Source: an uncultured Bacilli bacterium
GTDB lineage: Bacteria; Bacillota_I; Bacilli_A; RF39; UBA660
NCBI GenBank assembly: GCA_934155005.1
Contig: CAKPGR010000013.1
Location: forward strand, 1 to 27,415
Length of the DNA: 27,415 bases
Direction of reading: 5' to 3'
A program made the translations under genes and the position numbers. Every line of letters begins with the position of its first letter. Position 1 is the stretch's first letter. Shown one piece after another: positions 1-7,647 of this stretch. The notes beneath the pieces are model-generated. The model had not been told where the DNA came from. It made no database searches and saw only the letters and a list, made by a program, of their open reading frames with translations.

Positions 1-468
1 TTAATATTAGACCATAATACAACAGCAAAAGTAGCATGGAATTCAAGTGGAAATAATAGTGAAATGAAAGAAGTAGCGAGAGAACTTGAAAATGATACAA
101 AAGCTTGGAAAAATGTAGCTCGTTTAATCACAGCAAATGAAGTGGCTAAAATATCAGGAAATACAAACTGGGATTCAAGTAAAAAAGGACAACCATGGTT
201 TTATTTTGGAAGTAATAACCAAAGTGATACAAGTAAAAGAAGTAGTTATGGATGGTTATATGATAGAACAAGAAGTGATTGTACAACTTATGGATGCTCT
301 AATAATGCAGACCAAGATACATGGGGATATTGGACAAGCAATGCTAAAAGCAGATCTAATCTTGCGTGGGGTGTGAGTAGGGACGGTAGCTTGGGTGACA
401 ATTCTGTTAGCTATGCTAGTCGTGGTGTCCGCCCAGTAATAACAATCTCAAAATCAATAATAAAATAA
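1..468 (+). CDS. Pilin-like surface protein, C-terminal part (5' end outside window)
   Basis: The frame is open from base 1 to the TAA at 466-468, so this is the last 155 residues of a longer protein. It is rich in Ser, Asn, Gly and Trp, has a Cys pair (DCTTYGC) and ends in GVRPVITISKS. The prepilin at 2142-3134 ends almost identically (GIRPVITISKS) and shares the preceding pattern of YWT, AW-V and a glycine, so I infer that this too is a type IV pilin or pseudopilin whose N-terminal methylation motif is off the left edge. The C-terminal domain resembles the DUF6273 / C-type-lectin-like ligand-binding folds that end in GVRP. The last 30 codons differ sharply in base composition from the rest (separate entry). 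It is convergent with the pilus ATPase gene. Family assignment is by resemblance only. Confidence 0.7.
   Translation, partial: LILDHNTTAKVAWNSSGNNSEMKEVARELENDTKAWKNVARLITANEVAKISGNTNWDSSKKGQPWFYFGSNNQSDTSKRSSYGWLYDRTRSDCTTYGCSNNADQDTWGYWTSNAKSRSNLAWGVSRDGSLGDNSVSYASRGVRPVITISKSIIK
355..435 (+). other. Candidate DGR variable region at the 3' end of the pilin-like gene
   Basis: About 56% G+C by hand count over 361-435, in a window of about 25%. It encodes AWGVSRDGSLGDNSV and then up to GVRPV. Fixed scaffold residues (AW, V, G, L, V, GVRPV) alternate with residues that mostly use NNY codons (GGT, AGT, GAC, AGC, GGT, GAC, AAT, TCT, AGC, TAT, GCT, AGT). That is what adenine-specific mutagenesis of AAY codons in a template repeat would give. 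C-terminal position in a lectin-like domain is typical for DGR targets. No template repeat or reverse transcriptase is visible here, so this is inference. Confidence 0.4.
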
Positions 469-494
469 AAAGAAGGTTAATATCCTTCTTTTAA
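467..494. terminator. Bidirectional terminator between pilin-like gene and pilB
   Basis: Nine-base-pair stem AAAAGAAGG / CCTTCTTTT with a 7-base loop. A-rich and T-rich flanks let it serve both convergent genes. It overlaps the stop codon of the ATPase gene. Confidence 0.75.
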
Positions 495-2047
495 AATTCC
501 ATATTCATTAAATCATCATCTTCATCATCATCATATGAAGCAACTTCAATTTTTTCTTCTTTCTTAGGTTCTTCTTTTATTTCAGGTTCAGGGATTTCAT
601 TTTTCTCTTCAATGTTCATAGTCCAATCATCATCTAATGATTCAGAATTTGTATTATCTTTAATATTTTCAACTGGTTTTTCTTCTATTTTAGGTTCTGG
701 AGCAAGTGGCGTTGGTGTAATAACAGGTTCATCCTCTTTAACACTTGATTCTTTGTTTGTAACTATACTTTCTACTTTTTTAGATTCAACATTATTTGAT
801 TCTTGAGATATTTTTGTAAAGTTAAGAGCAGTTTTTAAATCATAGTTACTTTCTTTTGGATCATCATTATCAAGTTCAATTAATTTTAATATTTCTTCAA
901 AAGTAGTTTCGCCATCTACAACTTTTCTTAAACCATCTTGAAGTAGAGTAATAACATCAGAACTATATACTAAGTGTCTAAGTTGTTCTTTTGGCATATT
1001 ACTACTAATTGCATCTTTTATTTCTTGATTTACAAGTAAAACCTCTTGAATAGCAATACGTCCAGAATAACCATTACCACATTCTTCACATCCTTCTGTT
1101 GTCCATATTTCATCTATATCTTCTTTTAAAACTTTTTTAAATAAATTCTTTTCATATTCATTTGTTTTCTTTTTTACTTTACATTTAGGACATAATTTAC
1201 GAGCTAATTTTTGAGAAACAATTCCTGTTAAAGCACTTGCAAGTAAATATCTTTCAACATCCATATCAAGTAAACGTTCAATTGTATTAAGTGAGTTATT
1301 AGTATGGATAGTAGATAAAACTATATGTCCAGTAATAGATGCTCTAACAGCAATTTTAGCTGTCTCAGTATCACGAATTTCTCCAATCATAATAACATTA
1401 GGGTCTTGACGTAAAATAGATCTTAGAGCATTAGCAAAAGTTAAACCAATTTCACTATTTGTTTGGACTTGGTTTACACCTTCAATACTCATTTCAATTG
1501 GATCCTCAACAGTTATAATATTAGTATCTTCTTTATTAAGTTTTTGCAATATAGCATAAACAGTAGTTGACTTACCAGATCCAGTAGCACCAGTTACTAA
1601 AATAATACCATTAGGCATATTAATCATTTTATTTATTTTTTCATAGTTTTTTTCACTAAATCCTAAATTTTCAATACCGCTGGTACTCATTGAATAATCT
1701 AAGATACGAATAACTATTTTTTCACCATTAATAGTAGGTAAACAAGAAACACGAAGGTCTAAATTAGTTCCTTGAAGAGTTGTCTTAATAGCGCCATCTT
1801 GTGGAAGTCTTGATTCAGTTATATTCATACCAGAAATAATTTTAATACGAGTAACTAAATTTTTCTTAACGGCATTAGGAACCTCAGTATAATCTGTTAA
1901 AGATCCATCAATTCTAATTCTAACTTTCATATATTCTTCATAAGGGTCAAAGTGAATATCACTCGCACCTCTTTTACTACTATCAACTAATATATCATTA
2001 ACAATTTCAACAACTGTCATTTTATCATAATCATATTTTTTTAACAT
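491..2047 (-). CDS. pilB: Type IV pilus / type II secretion-like assembly ATPase (PilB/GspE family)
   Basis: Hexameric cytoplasmic ATPase that drives pilin or pseudopilin assembly. Visible motifs are the N-terminal ASDIHFDP segment, Walker A GATGSGKST (about residues 153-161), the Asp-box region ITVEDPIE, Walker B NVIMIGEIRD (about 217-226), a His box (STIHTNN), and a four-Cys zinc site CPKC...CEEC (about 286-323). The ATG at 2047 is chosen over an upstream TTG because AAAGGGG sits 9-10 bases before it, giving 518 residues. The usual GspN1E N-terminal domain is missing, as in short ComGA-like members. Residues after about 395 form an unusual 120-residue acidic, Pro/Glu/Lys-rich tail ending in a run of Asp. 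It is divergent from the two prepilins and convergent with the pilin-like gene. Its partners pilC and the prepilin peptidase lie at 17.4-20.1 kb. Confidence 0.93.
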   Translation of the reverse strand: MLKKYDYDKMTVVEIVNDILVDSSKRGASDIHFDPYEEYMKVRIRIDGSLTDYTEVPNAVKKNLVTRIKIISGMNITESRLPQDGAIKTTLQGTNLDLRVSCLPTINGEKIVIRILDYSMSTSGIENLGFSEKNYEKINKMINMPNGIILVTGATGSGKSTTVYAILQKLNKEDTNIITVEDPIEMSIEGVNQVQTNSEIGLTFANALRSILRQDPNVIMIGEIRDTETAKIAVRASITGHIVLSTIHTNNSLNTIERLLDMDVERYLLASALTGIVSQKLARKLCPKCKVKKKTNEYEKNLFKKVLKEDIDEIWTTEGCEECGNGYSGRIAIQEVLLVNQEIKDAISSNMPKEQLRHLVYSSDVITLLQDGLRKVVDGETTFEEILKLIELDNDDPKESNYDLKTALNFTKISQESNNVESKKVESIVTNKESSVKEDEPVITPTPLAPEPKIEEKPVENIKDNTNSESLDDDWTMNIEEKNEIPEPEIKEEPKKEEKIEVASYDDDEDDDLMNMEF

Positions 2048-2094
2048 TTTTTCATCCCCTTTAGTCAATAAAGACTAGCATTTATTCTAGATAT

Positions 2095-2123
2095 ATTATA
2101 TAATAGTTTTAGGTTAATTACAA
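2095..2123 (-). promoter_or_regulatory. Sigma-A-type promoter for pilB
   Basis: On the minus strand: TTGTAA, a 17-base spacer, then TATAAT, about 50 bases before the pilB start codon. Confidence 0.6.
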
Positions 2124-2141
2124 TAAAAAGGGGTCAAGTTT

Positions 2142-3134
2142 ATGAAAAAAAATAGTAAAGGATTTGTCTTGATAGAAACATTAATTGCTTCAACTTTTAT
2201 TTTAGGTACACTTGTTTTTCTATATATTCAATTTTCAAATGTTAAAAGAGCATATGATGTAAGTTTTGATTACAATTCTATTCCAAACTTATATAGTGCT
2301 AAAACATTAGAACAATATATTAAAGAACAAGGTTATCAAAATATTATTAATCAAATTGATGAAAATGAATATGGATTTGTTGACATATCAAGTTGCTTAG
2401 AATTTAATAGTTATTGTAAACCTTTACTAGAAGCTTTAAATATTAATCAAATAATTATGACTAAGAATGATATAAGTTCATTACAAAATAATTTAAATTC
2501 TACAAATTTTTCATCGACTTTCAAAAATTTTATTAAAACAATTGATTCAAAGACAATAAATAATAAATATCGTTTAATTATAAATTTTAAAAATGATACA
2601 TTTGCTAGTATTACAATTGGTGATGATACAAGTACTCCTGTTTGTAATTTAAAGGATGGAGAATCTTTAAAAATTGGCTCAAAATATGAATGTACAATTG
2701 GAACTAGTACAGAAGAATTTTATGTTTTAAATAGTGATGTTAGCAGGGTCGAATTAATTATGAATAAAAATTATACTGATGACGTTATTAATACAACAAG
2801 TTGGTGTAATAGTGATAATTGTAGTAAAAATGAACTAAATACTTATCTTGAACATTTAAAAACTTTATGGCCAAATGTATTTGATGTCACTTTACCAACA
2901 GCAGATGAAATCGCATTAACTAGTGATATTAAAAATTTAAAAGAATCTGACGAAATTCCATTAAATTCATTTTTATATGAAAATCTAAATCAATCAGGAT
3001 ACTGGACTGAAACATTTAATTCACAAGGTAAAGCTTGGTATGTTGATTCTTCTGGGAAATTAAAAAGTTCTCTAACAAATAATAAACATGGTATTAGACC
3101 AGTTATAACAATATCTAAATCATTAATAAATTAA
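2142..3134 (+). CDS. Type IV prepilin with C-terminal DUF6273-like domain
   Basis: 330 residues. It starts with a class III prepilin signal, KKNSKGFVLIE: short basic leader, cleavage after Gly, Phe at mature +1, Glu at +5. A hydrophobic helix of about 20 residues follows (TLIASTFILGTLVFLYI) and would anchor and polymerise the subunit. The C-terminal half has SWCNSDNCS and ends GIRPVITISKS, matching the pilin-like protein at the left edge. A clear GGGG-type ribosome binding site (AAAAGGGGTC) lies 8 bases upstream of the ATG. The next prepilin begins 14 bases downstream, so the two are probably co-transcribed. It should be processed by the peptidase at 17407-18168 and assembled by PilB/PilC. 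Its function beyond being a pilin or pseudopilin is not visible. Confidence 0.85.
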   Translation: MKKNSKGFVLIETLIASTFILGTLVFLYIQFSNVKRAYDVSFDYNSIPNLYSAKTLEQYIKEQGYQNIINQIDENEYGFVDISSCLEFNSYCKPLLEALNINQIIMTKNDISSLQNNLNSTNFSSTFKNFIKTIDSKTINNKYRLIINFKNDTFASITIGDDTSTPVCNLKDGESLKIGSKYECTIGTSTEEFYVLNSDVSRVELIMNKNYTDDVINTTSWCNSDNCSKNELNTYLEHLKTLWPNVFDVTLPTADEIALTSDIKNLKESDEIPLNSFLYENLNQSGYWTETFNSQGKAWYVDSSGKLKSSLTNNKHGIRPVITISKSLIN

Positions 3135-3148
3135 AGAGAGGTGTTATT

Positions 3149-4327
3149 ATGAATAAAAAAGGGTTTACAATAATTGAATTAGCTGTATCATTTTGCTTAG
3201 TAGCAACTATATCAATAATATTATTACAATTAGTTTTATCATTAAAAGATATTTATATAAGTGGTGATGTTAAAACAACTTTATTAAATAAACAAGGAAT
3301 AATGACTAAAAAAATATATGAGGAACTTGATTCAAAGACTTTAAAAAGTATTGATAGTTGTGGTTTATCTTGCCTTACTTTCTCATATAATGATGATACA
3401 AGTTCAAAATTACTAGTTGATCCTGGAAATAAAACTTTAACTTTTGGTGATTATACAATGGAATTAGATAGTTCAAGTTATTTTGACACTGTTTCCTTTG
3501 ATACTAATTCTGGAAGTATGAGTGATTCTTCCAGTGACCATATATTTAAAATTAGTATTCCAATAAAATCTAAATTGATAGATGATGAAGATTTCGGTAT
3601 AAGTATAGTCAAAATATATAATAAAGATGAAGTTAGTATAAATAAAAGCATAGATATTAAAACTACATCTGTTATTTTAAGTGGTGTAGATACTAAAATC
3701 TATTATATGTCTAATGGAAGTGATATTGAAGATGCATATATCAAATTATTTCATCAAGAAAAAGGAAATAATGTTGATACATACGAAAAATTTATAAAAA
3801 ATAAAAGTGATAAGACAATGAGTACTCTAACATCATTATCAGCTTTTAAAATGCAAGATGAAAATAATATTAATAATTTAGTAAATTTTCTAAAAGGGGA
3901 CGGAGTATCAGAAAACGAATTAAAACAAACATATCAAGATGGATATTATGATTTTATCTTAAATTATAATACATTAGAAAATAACAATGAATTAACTGAT
4001 AATGGATACTTACATTTTTATCAAACAAATGATATTTCCAAAAAAGAAAAATTATCTGGTTTTGGTGCTGATACTGTAACAAATGATTTTAACGGATTAA
4101 CATATAATGAATCAAGTACTTATTTTGTAAGTAATATAACTAATAATAATTATTTATTAGGGACAAAAAATGGTACTATTACCGGAAAAAATAGCGATGG
4201 AGCAAACAAAGGAAGTGTTGATTTGTTTGTTAATGCAAAAGAATATATTTGTAAATATAGTTTAAGTGATGTTTCTGTTACTCTAAATGGAAATAGTATA
4301 AATATAAAAAGTAGCTTATGTAAATAG
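3149..4327 (+). CDS. Prepilin-type protein (pseudopilin)
   Basis: 392 residues starting NKKGFTIIELAVSF, a textbook class III prepilin motif with Glu at mature +5 and a following hydrophobic segment up to about residue 30. The ribosome binding site is GAGAGGTG, 7 bases from the ATG. The rest is a large, Ser/Asp/Asn-rich extracellular region without a motif I recognise; it does not end in the GxRPV domain of the other two pilin-like proteins. It contains a close Cys pair (SCGLSC). It follows the previous prepilin by 14 bases and ends inside a strong terminator. It could be a minor pilin, because it is longer than typical major pilins; this is inference. Confidence 0.82.
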   Translation: MNKKGFTIIELAVSFCLVATISIILLQLVLSLKDIYISGDVKTTLLNKQGIMTKKIYEELDSKTLKSIDSCGLSCLTFSYNDDTSSKLLVDPGNKTLTFGDYTMELDSSSYFDTVSFDTNSGSMSDSSSDHIFKISIPIKSKLIDDEDFGISIVKIYNKDEVSINKSIDIKTTSVILSGVDTKIYYMSNGSDIEDAYIKLFHQEKGNNVDTYEKFIKNKSDKTMSTLTSLSAFKMQDENNINNLVNFLKGDGVSENELKQTYQDGYYDFILNYNTLENNNELTDNGYLHFYQTNDISKKEKLSGFGADTVTNDFNGLTYNESSTYFVSNITNNNYLLGTKNGTITGKNSDGANKGSVDLFVNAKEYICKYSLSDVSVTLNGNSINIKSSLCK

Positions 4328-4336
4328 CTACTTTTT
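4306..4336. terminator. Bidirectional terminator, prepilin operon / ylbJ
   Basis: Perfect 11-base-pair stem AAAAAGTAGCT / AGCTACTTTTT with a 9-base loop, flanked by A and T runs. It contains the prepilin stop codon and reaches the ylbJ stop codon. Confidence 0.85.
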
Positions 4337-5240
4337 ATATAATAAAATAAATAATTAAACCAGAAATGGCTGCATGTAATAATCTAGCTACTAAATATGG
4401 CATATATTTTACACCAGTACCATCTAATATACTCATTACTTGAGTATGAATACTAATACCACCAAAAGACAAAAACATTGTAATTAAAACAGCTTTAAAA
4501 CTATAATTTAAAGTTAAACTTATAATATTATTAATACCTTGTGTCATTTCTAATATACCACCAATCAAGCTATTAAAATAAATATTAAAATTAAATATTT
4601 GATCAATTAAACTAGTTAAAATTAAGAAAACAGTAATAGTTCCAAAAATTAAAAACAAAGTATCTATCGCACTAACAATTGCTTCTTTTAAAACTTTTCC
4701 CAATTTTTTAGGATTTAAATCTATTTTATTACTATTAGAACAAACATATTGATTTCTAAATAATAAACCAATTACTATATTTGTTATATAATGTGAAAAT
4801 AAAATTTTATAAGCATCATTTTCAAAATAATTAAAACAAATTCCAATTATAAATAATGGATTAGCAAAATGGGAAAACATTAAAATTTTAGTACTTTCTT
4901 CACTAGAAATAATATTTTTGTCATAAAGTTCTTTAACATATTTAGCGTTACCAGGAGAACCTGATAATATACTCATAAAAAAAACAAAAGAAGATGCCCC
5001 GTTTACCTTAAATACTTTTTTCATAATCGGATTAAATATATTAGAACATAAGTTTACAAATCCATAATTTATAAGTAAACTAGATATAATTAAAAAAGGA
5101 AACATATTGATAAAAATATTATTTTTAAAAATTAAAAAAGATTCCTTAATAGCGTTAGAAACATCAATACGGTATACAAAGATTAATAAAGTTAAAATAA
5201 TTAAAAAAAGAATAACTAAATAATTTAAAATTTTTTTCAT
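4335..5240 (-). CDS. ylbJ: Sporulation integral membrane protein YlbJ
   Basis: Multi-pass membrane protein of the nucleoside-recognition (Gate) superfamily, known in Bacillus as a mother-cell protein needed for spore cortex formation. The sequence shows about seven hydrophobic segments, the characteristic SGSPGNAKYVKEL stretch around residues 85-100, and SFGGISIHTQ in the C-terminal half. The ATG at 5240 is preferred (301 residues) because AGGGAG stands 7-8 bases upstream of it; an ATG seven codons earlier has no such site. It is divergent from a YlbL-like protease gene; ylbJ and ylbL are also near neighbours in Bacillus, which supports the name. Confidence 0.85.
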   Translation of the reverse strand: MKKILNYLVILFLIILTLLIFVYRIDVSNAIKESFLIFKNNIFINMFPFLIISSLLINYGFVNLCSNIFNPIMKKVFKVNGASSFVFFMSILSGSPGNAKYVKELYDKNIISSEESTKILMFSHFANPLFIIGICFNYFENDAYKILFSHYITNIVIGLLFRNQYVCSNSNKIDLNPKKLGKVLKEAIVSAIDTLFLIFGTITVFLILTSLIDQIFNFNIYFNSLIGGILEMTQGINNIISLTLNYSFKAVLITMFLSFGGISIHTQVMSILDGTGVKYMPYLVARLLHAAISGLIIYFII

Positions 5241-5305
5241 TAAAAATCTCCCTATATTCATAAAATTATATTATAATTATATTATTGAGTAGGTGAGAAA
5301 AGACT

Positions 5306-6280
5306 ATGTTAAAAAAATTTATTAAAAATAACTTTATAAATATATTAATTATTATTTTTTTACTATTTGTTACATTATATCAATTTCCATATTATATAAA
5401 AAAAACAGGTGGTATAATTAATTTAAATGAAAGAATAGACTATAAAAAAAACAAAGAAGAGGGAAGTCTTAATATGGCATATGTATCTGAGGCAAAAGGT
5501 ACATTATTAAATTTAATGATTTCTAAAATTAATCCTAACTGGGATGTTTTTAAAAAAGATGATACAAATATTGATGTAGATGAAGCATATTTTAGAAACA
5601 AAATGATGCTAAAAGAATCAGTTGATCATGCCTTTATTCTAGCATATAAAAAATCCGGATTAGAAGTAAATATTAAAAAAAATAAACTATATGTAACTTA
5701 CATATATAGTGAAGCAAATACAGATTTAAAAGTAAAAGATCAAATTATTAGTATTAATAATCAAAAAGTTAATACTAAAAGTGATATAAATGATATTTTA
5801 AGTTCATTAAATGAAAATGATAATCTTAAAATAGAAGTTATAAATGATAATGAAAAATATACTAGGTATGCAAAAGTAATAAAAATTAGAAAAACAAATC
5901 TCATAGGGATTGTTGTAACAGAAGATAAAACTTTAAAGTTAAATCCTGAAATTAAAATAAAATTTAAAAACTCAGAATCTGGATCTTCTGGTGGTCTTAT
6001 GATGGCACTTGCTTTATATAACAAACTATCTAATGATGATATAATTAGAGGAAGAAAAATAGTTGGAACTGGTACTATTGATGAATATGGAACAGTAGGT
6101 TCTATCGATGGTGTTAAATATAAACTCCGAGGTGCTGTTTTAAATAAAGCTGATATTTTTATAGTTCCAAAAGGAGATAATTATAAAGAAGCACTGAATG
6201 AAAAAGAAAAAAATGGTTATAAAATTCAATTAATTGCAGTAGATTCTTTTGATGAAGTTATTGAGTATTTAAAAAGATGA
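5306..6280 (+). CDS. ylbL: Membrane-anchored PDZ / Lon-type serine protease (YlbL/SepM-like)
   Basis: 324 residues: one N-terminal membrane helix (about 9-28), an extracytoplasmic region, a PDZ domain (about 125-195, with LKVKDQIISINNQKV), and a C-terminal Lon protease (S16) domain. The catalytic serine lies in ESGSSGGLMMAL (Ser about 228, matching GPSAG in Lon). The lysine of the dyad is in GVKYKL (about 271-273). TGTIDEYGTVGSIDG is the typical Lon motif between them. The family cleaves peptides or membrane-associated substrates outside the cell; in streptococci SepM processes a competence pheromone. The substrate here is unknown. An AGGTGAG site precedes the ATG. It is divergent from ylbJ. 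Confidence 0.9.
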   Translation: MLKKFIKNNFINILIIIFLLFVTLYQFPYYIKKTGGIINLNERIDYKKNKEEGSLNMAYVSEAKGTLLNLMISKINPNWDVFKKDDTNIDVDEAYFRNKMMLKESVDHAFILAYKKSGLEVNIKKNKLYVTYIYSEANTDLKVKDQIISINNQKVNTKSDINDILSSLNENDNLKIEVINDNEKYTRYAKVIKIRKTNLIGIVVTEDKTLKLNPEIKIKFKNSESGSSGGLMMALALYNKLSNDDIIRGRKIVGTGTIDEYGTVGSIDGVKYKLRGAVLNKADIFIVPKGDNYKEALNEKEKNGYKIQLIAVDSFDEVIEYLKR

Positions 6281-6297
6281 CATTTGTCATCTTTTAA
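6271..6297. terminator. Bidirectional terminator, ylbL / transglutaminase gene
   Basis: Ten-base-pair stem AAAAGATGAC / GTCATCTTTT with an ATTT loop, spanning the stop codons of both convergent genes. Confidence 0.85.
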
Positions 6298-7217
6298 TTT
6301 GCTTCTTTAAATATATCTTTGTTGTAATTATGTTGATTATCTTGTTTTTCTTCTAATTCCTTAGTTGAAATTAAATAATAATTATATGTTAAGATATTTT
6401 CTCCAGTATTAACAACAGGATCATCCCATGTTAAATCCAAATGTTTCCACTCACCATCAATATAAACAACATTCCATATATGATTTGAGCTAGCTATTTT
6501 AATATTTGGAATATTCATTTTATCTAAAAATAAAGCCATTGCATCTGTATAACCACCACAAATTGCTTTACCTGTAAAAAGGGGACCATAAGCAGTATTT
6601 GAAGCATGTGTAATTTCACCTAAGTTACCATCTTTGATTTCCTTTGATCTTTCTTCATCATAAACAGTATTATTAATTATATAATTGTGAATAACTTTAA
6701 TTTTTTCCTTATCACTCATATTATCTGTTATAAGTGAATTATAAATTTCATCAACTTTATTATTTATTTTTTCAATATCTTCATCACTATATATTTTATT
6801 TATTTTAATATTAACTCTACCAAAATTATTCATACTGACATATATTTTATTATAGCTATTATAAGTAGAAACAAAATCATTGACATACGATAAAGTATTT
6901 TCATCTACTGTAACTTCATTTACATCATCTAAACACTTTTCATAAGACTTAGGACAATAAAAAGTTAATTCATCCCATCCTTTATTTAAAGCAGTATAAA
7001 AGATATTTAAAATATCTTGTTTACTATTTGGCGTAAAATTATCAGTTCTTTTAACATAATTGTAATCATATTTTTTTTCATAAACATTAGCTTCCTTAAT
7101 AATTGTTTCATCTTTATAAATAACATTAACCATCAAAAAACGAACAATATCATCATAATAAAAATAAAGTAGTCCTATCATCGTTAATAAAAAAAAGGTT
7201 GTAAATAGTTTCTTCAT
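6294..7217 (-). CDS. Membrane-anchored transglutaminase-like protein
   Basis: 307 residues with an N-terminal signal anchor (KKLFTTFFLLTMIGLLYFYY) and an extracellular transglutaminase-like cysteine protease domain. The catalytic triad is visible: Cys in KAICGGYTDA (about 220), His in SSNHIWNVV (about 246) and Asp in HLDLTWDDP (about 261). The family includes cell-wall or surface proteases and peptide cross-linkers; no substrate can be read here. The ATG at 7217 is chosen because GGTGATACT precedes it directly and a TATAAT element lies about 15 bases further up; an in-frame ATG 11 codons earlier has no ribosome binding site. It is convergent with ylbL and lies downstream of rpsT in the same direction, but is separated from it by a terminator. 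Confidence 0.85.
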   Translation of the reverse strand: MKKLFTTFFLLTMIGLLYFYYDDIVRFLMVNVIYKDETIIKEANVYEKKYDYNYVKRTDNFTPNSKQDILNIFYTALNKGWDELTFYCPKSYEKCLDDVNEVTVDENTLSYVNDFVSTYNSYNKIYVSMNNFGRVNIKINKIYSDEDIEKINNKVDEIYNSLITDNMSDKEKIKVIHNYIINNTVYDEERSKEIKDGNLGEITHASNTAYGPLFTGKAICGGYTDAMALFLDKMNIPNIKIASSNHIWNVVYIDGEWKHLDLTWDDPVVNTGENILTYNYYLISTKELEEKQDNQHNYNKDIFKEAN

Positions 7218-7250
7218 AGTATCACCAAAATTATTATAACATAATTGCAC

Positions 7251-7275
7251 AAAAAAAGAAGTAAAAATTACTCCA
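7251..7275 (-). terminator. Terminator of rpsT
   Basis: Short stem AGTAA / TTACT plus a G-U pair, beginning in the rpsT stop codon, followed on the minus strand by TTTTTTTG. Weak stem but good T tract. Confidence 0.5.
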
Positions 7276-7534
7276 TATTATTAACTTTTGTAGTTAATCT
7301 AGATTTATTACGTGCTACATAATTAGCTTTAACAACACCAGCTGATGCTGCTTTATCTAATCTTTTAATAGCAACTTTTAAACATTCAAGAGCTTTATCT
7401 TTATCTTTTGCTAAAATAGCTTTTTCTGTATTTTTAATAGATGATTTAACGCTTGCTTTATATGTATTGTTGTTATTAATTTTTCTTTTTAAAGAAGTTT
7501 TAACTGCTTTTTTAGCATTTTTCATATTTGGCAT
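7268..7534 (-). CDS. rpsT: Small ribosomal subunit protein bS20
   Basis: 88 residues, Lys/Arg-rich, helical, with the family hallmarks NAKKAVKTSLKRK near the N-terminus and LDKAASAGVVKAN near the C-terminus. It binds 16S rRNA early in 30S assembly. The ribosome binding site is GGAGGTGAAATT-ATG. A good promoter lies about 30-60 bases upstream. The gene is divergent from gpr, the same neighbourhood as in Bacillus. Confidence 0.97.
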   Translation of the reverse strand: MPNMKNAKKAVKTSLKRKINNNNTYKASVKSSIKNTEKAILAKDKDKALECLKVAIKRLDKAASAGVVKANYVARNKSRLTTKVNNME

Positions 7535-7565
7535 AATTTCACCTCCAAGTCATCAATCTTTATAT

Positions 7566-7594
7566 ATTTTAACAAATATAGTCGTAAAAAGCAA
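7566..7594 (-). promoter_or_regulatory. Sigma-A-type promoter for rpsT
   Basis: Minus strand TTGCTT, 17-base spacer, TAAAAT, about 30 bases before the rpsT start. Confidence 0.65.
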
Positions 7595-7597
7595 GAA

Positions 7598-7626
7598 AAA
7601 TATAAATAAAAATAGTAATCATGTTA
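7598..7626 (+). promoter_or_regulatory. Possible sigma-G/F-type promoter for gpr
   Basis: CATGTTA at 7620-7626 matches the sigma-G -10 consensus CATnnTA. AAATA, 17 bases upstream, is a partial match to the -35 consensus G(C/T)AT(A/G). gpr is a forespore gene in Bacillus. AT-richness makes chance matches common. Confidence 0.3.
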
Positions 7627-7647
7627 AAAATAATAATAGGTGATTAT

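Noticed and set aside
361..435. GC-rich end of the pilin-like gene as recently transferred foreign DNA
   Set aside because: The flanking parts of the same frame have normal AT-rich codons and the terminal GVRPVITISKS matches the local paralogue, so only a short internal patch differs. That fits templated variation better than transfer.
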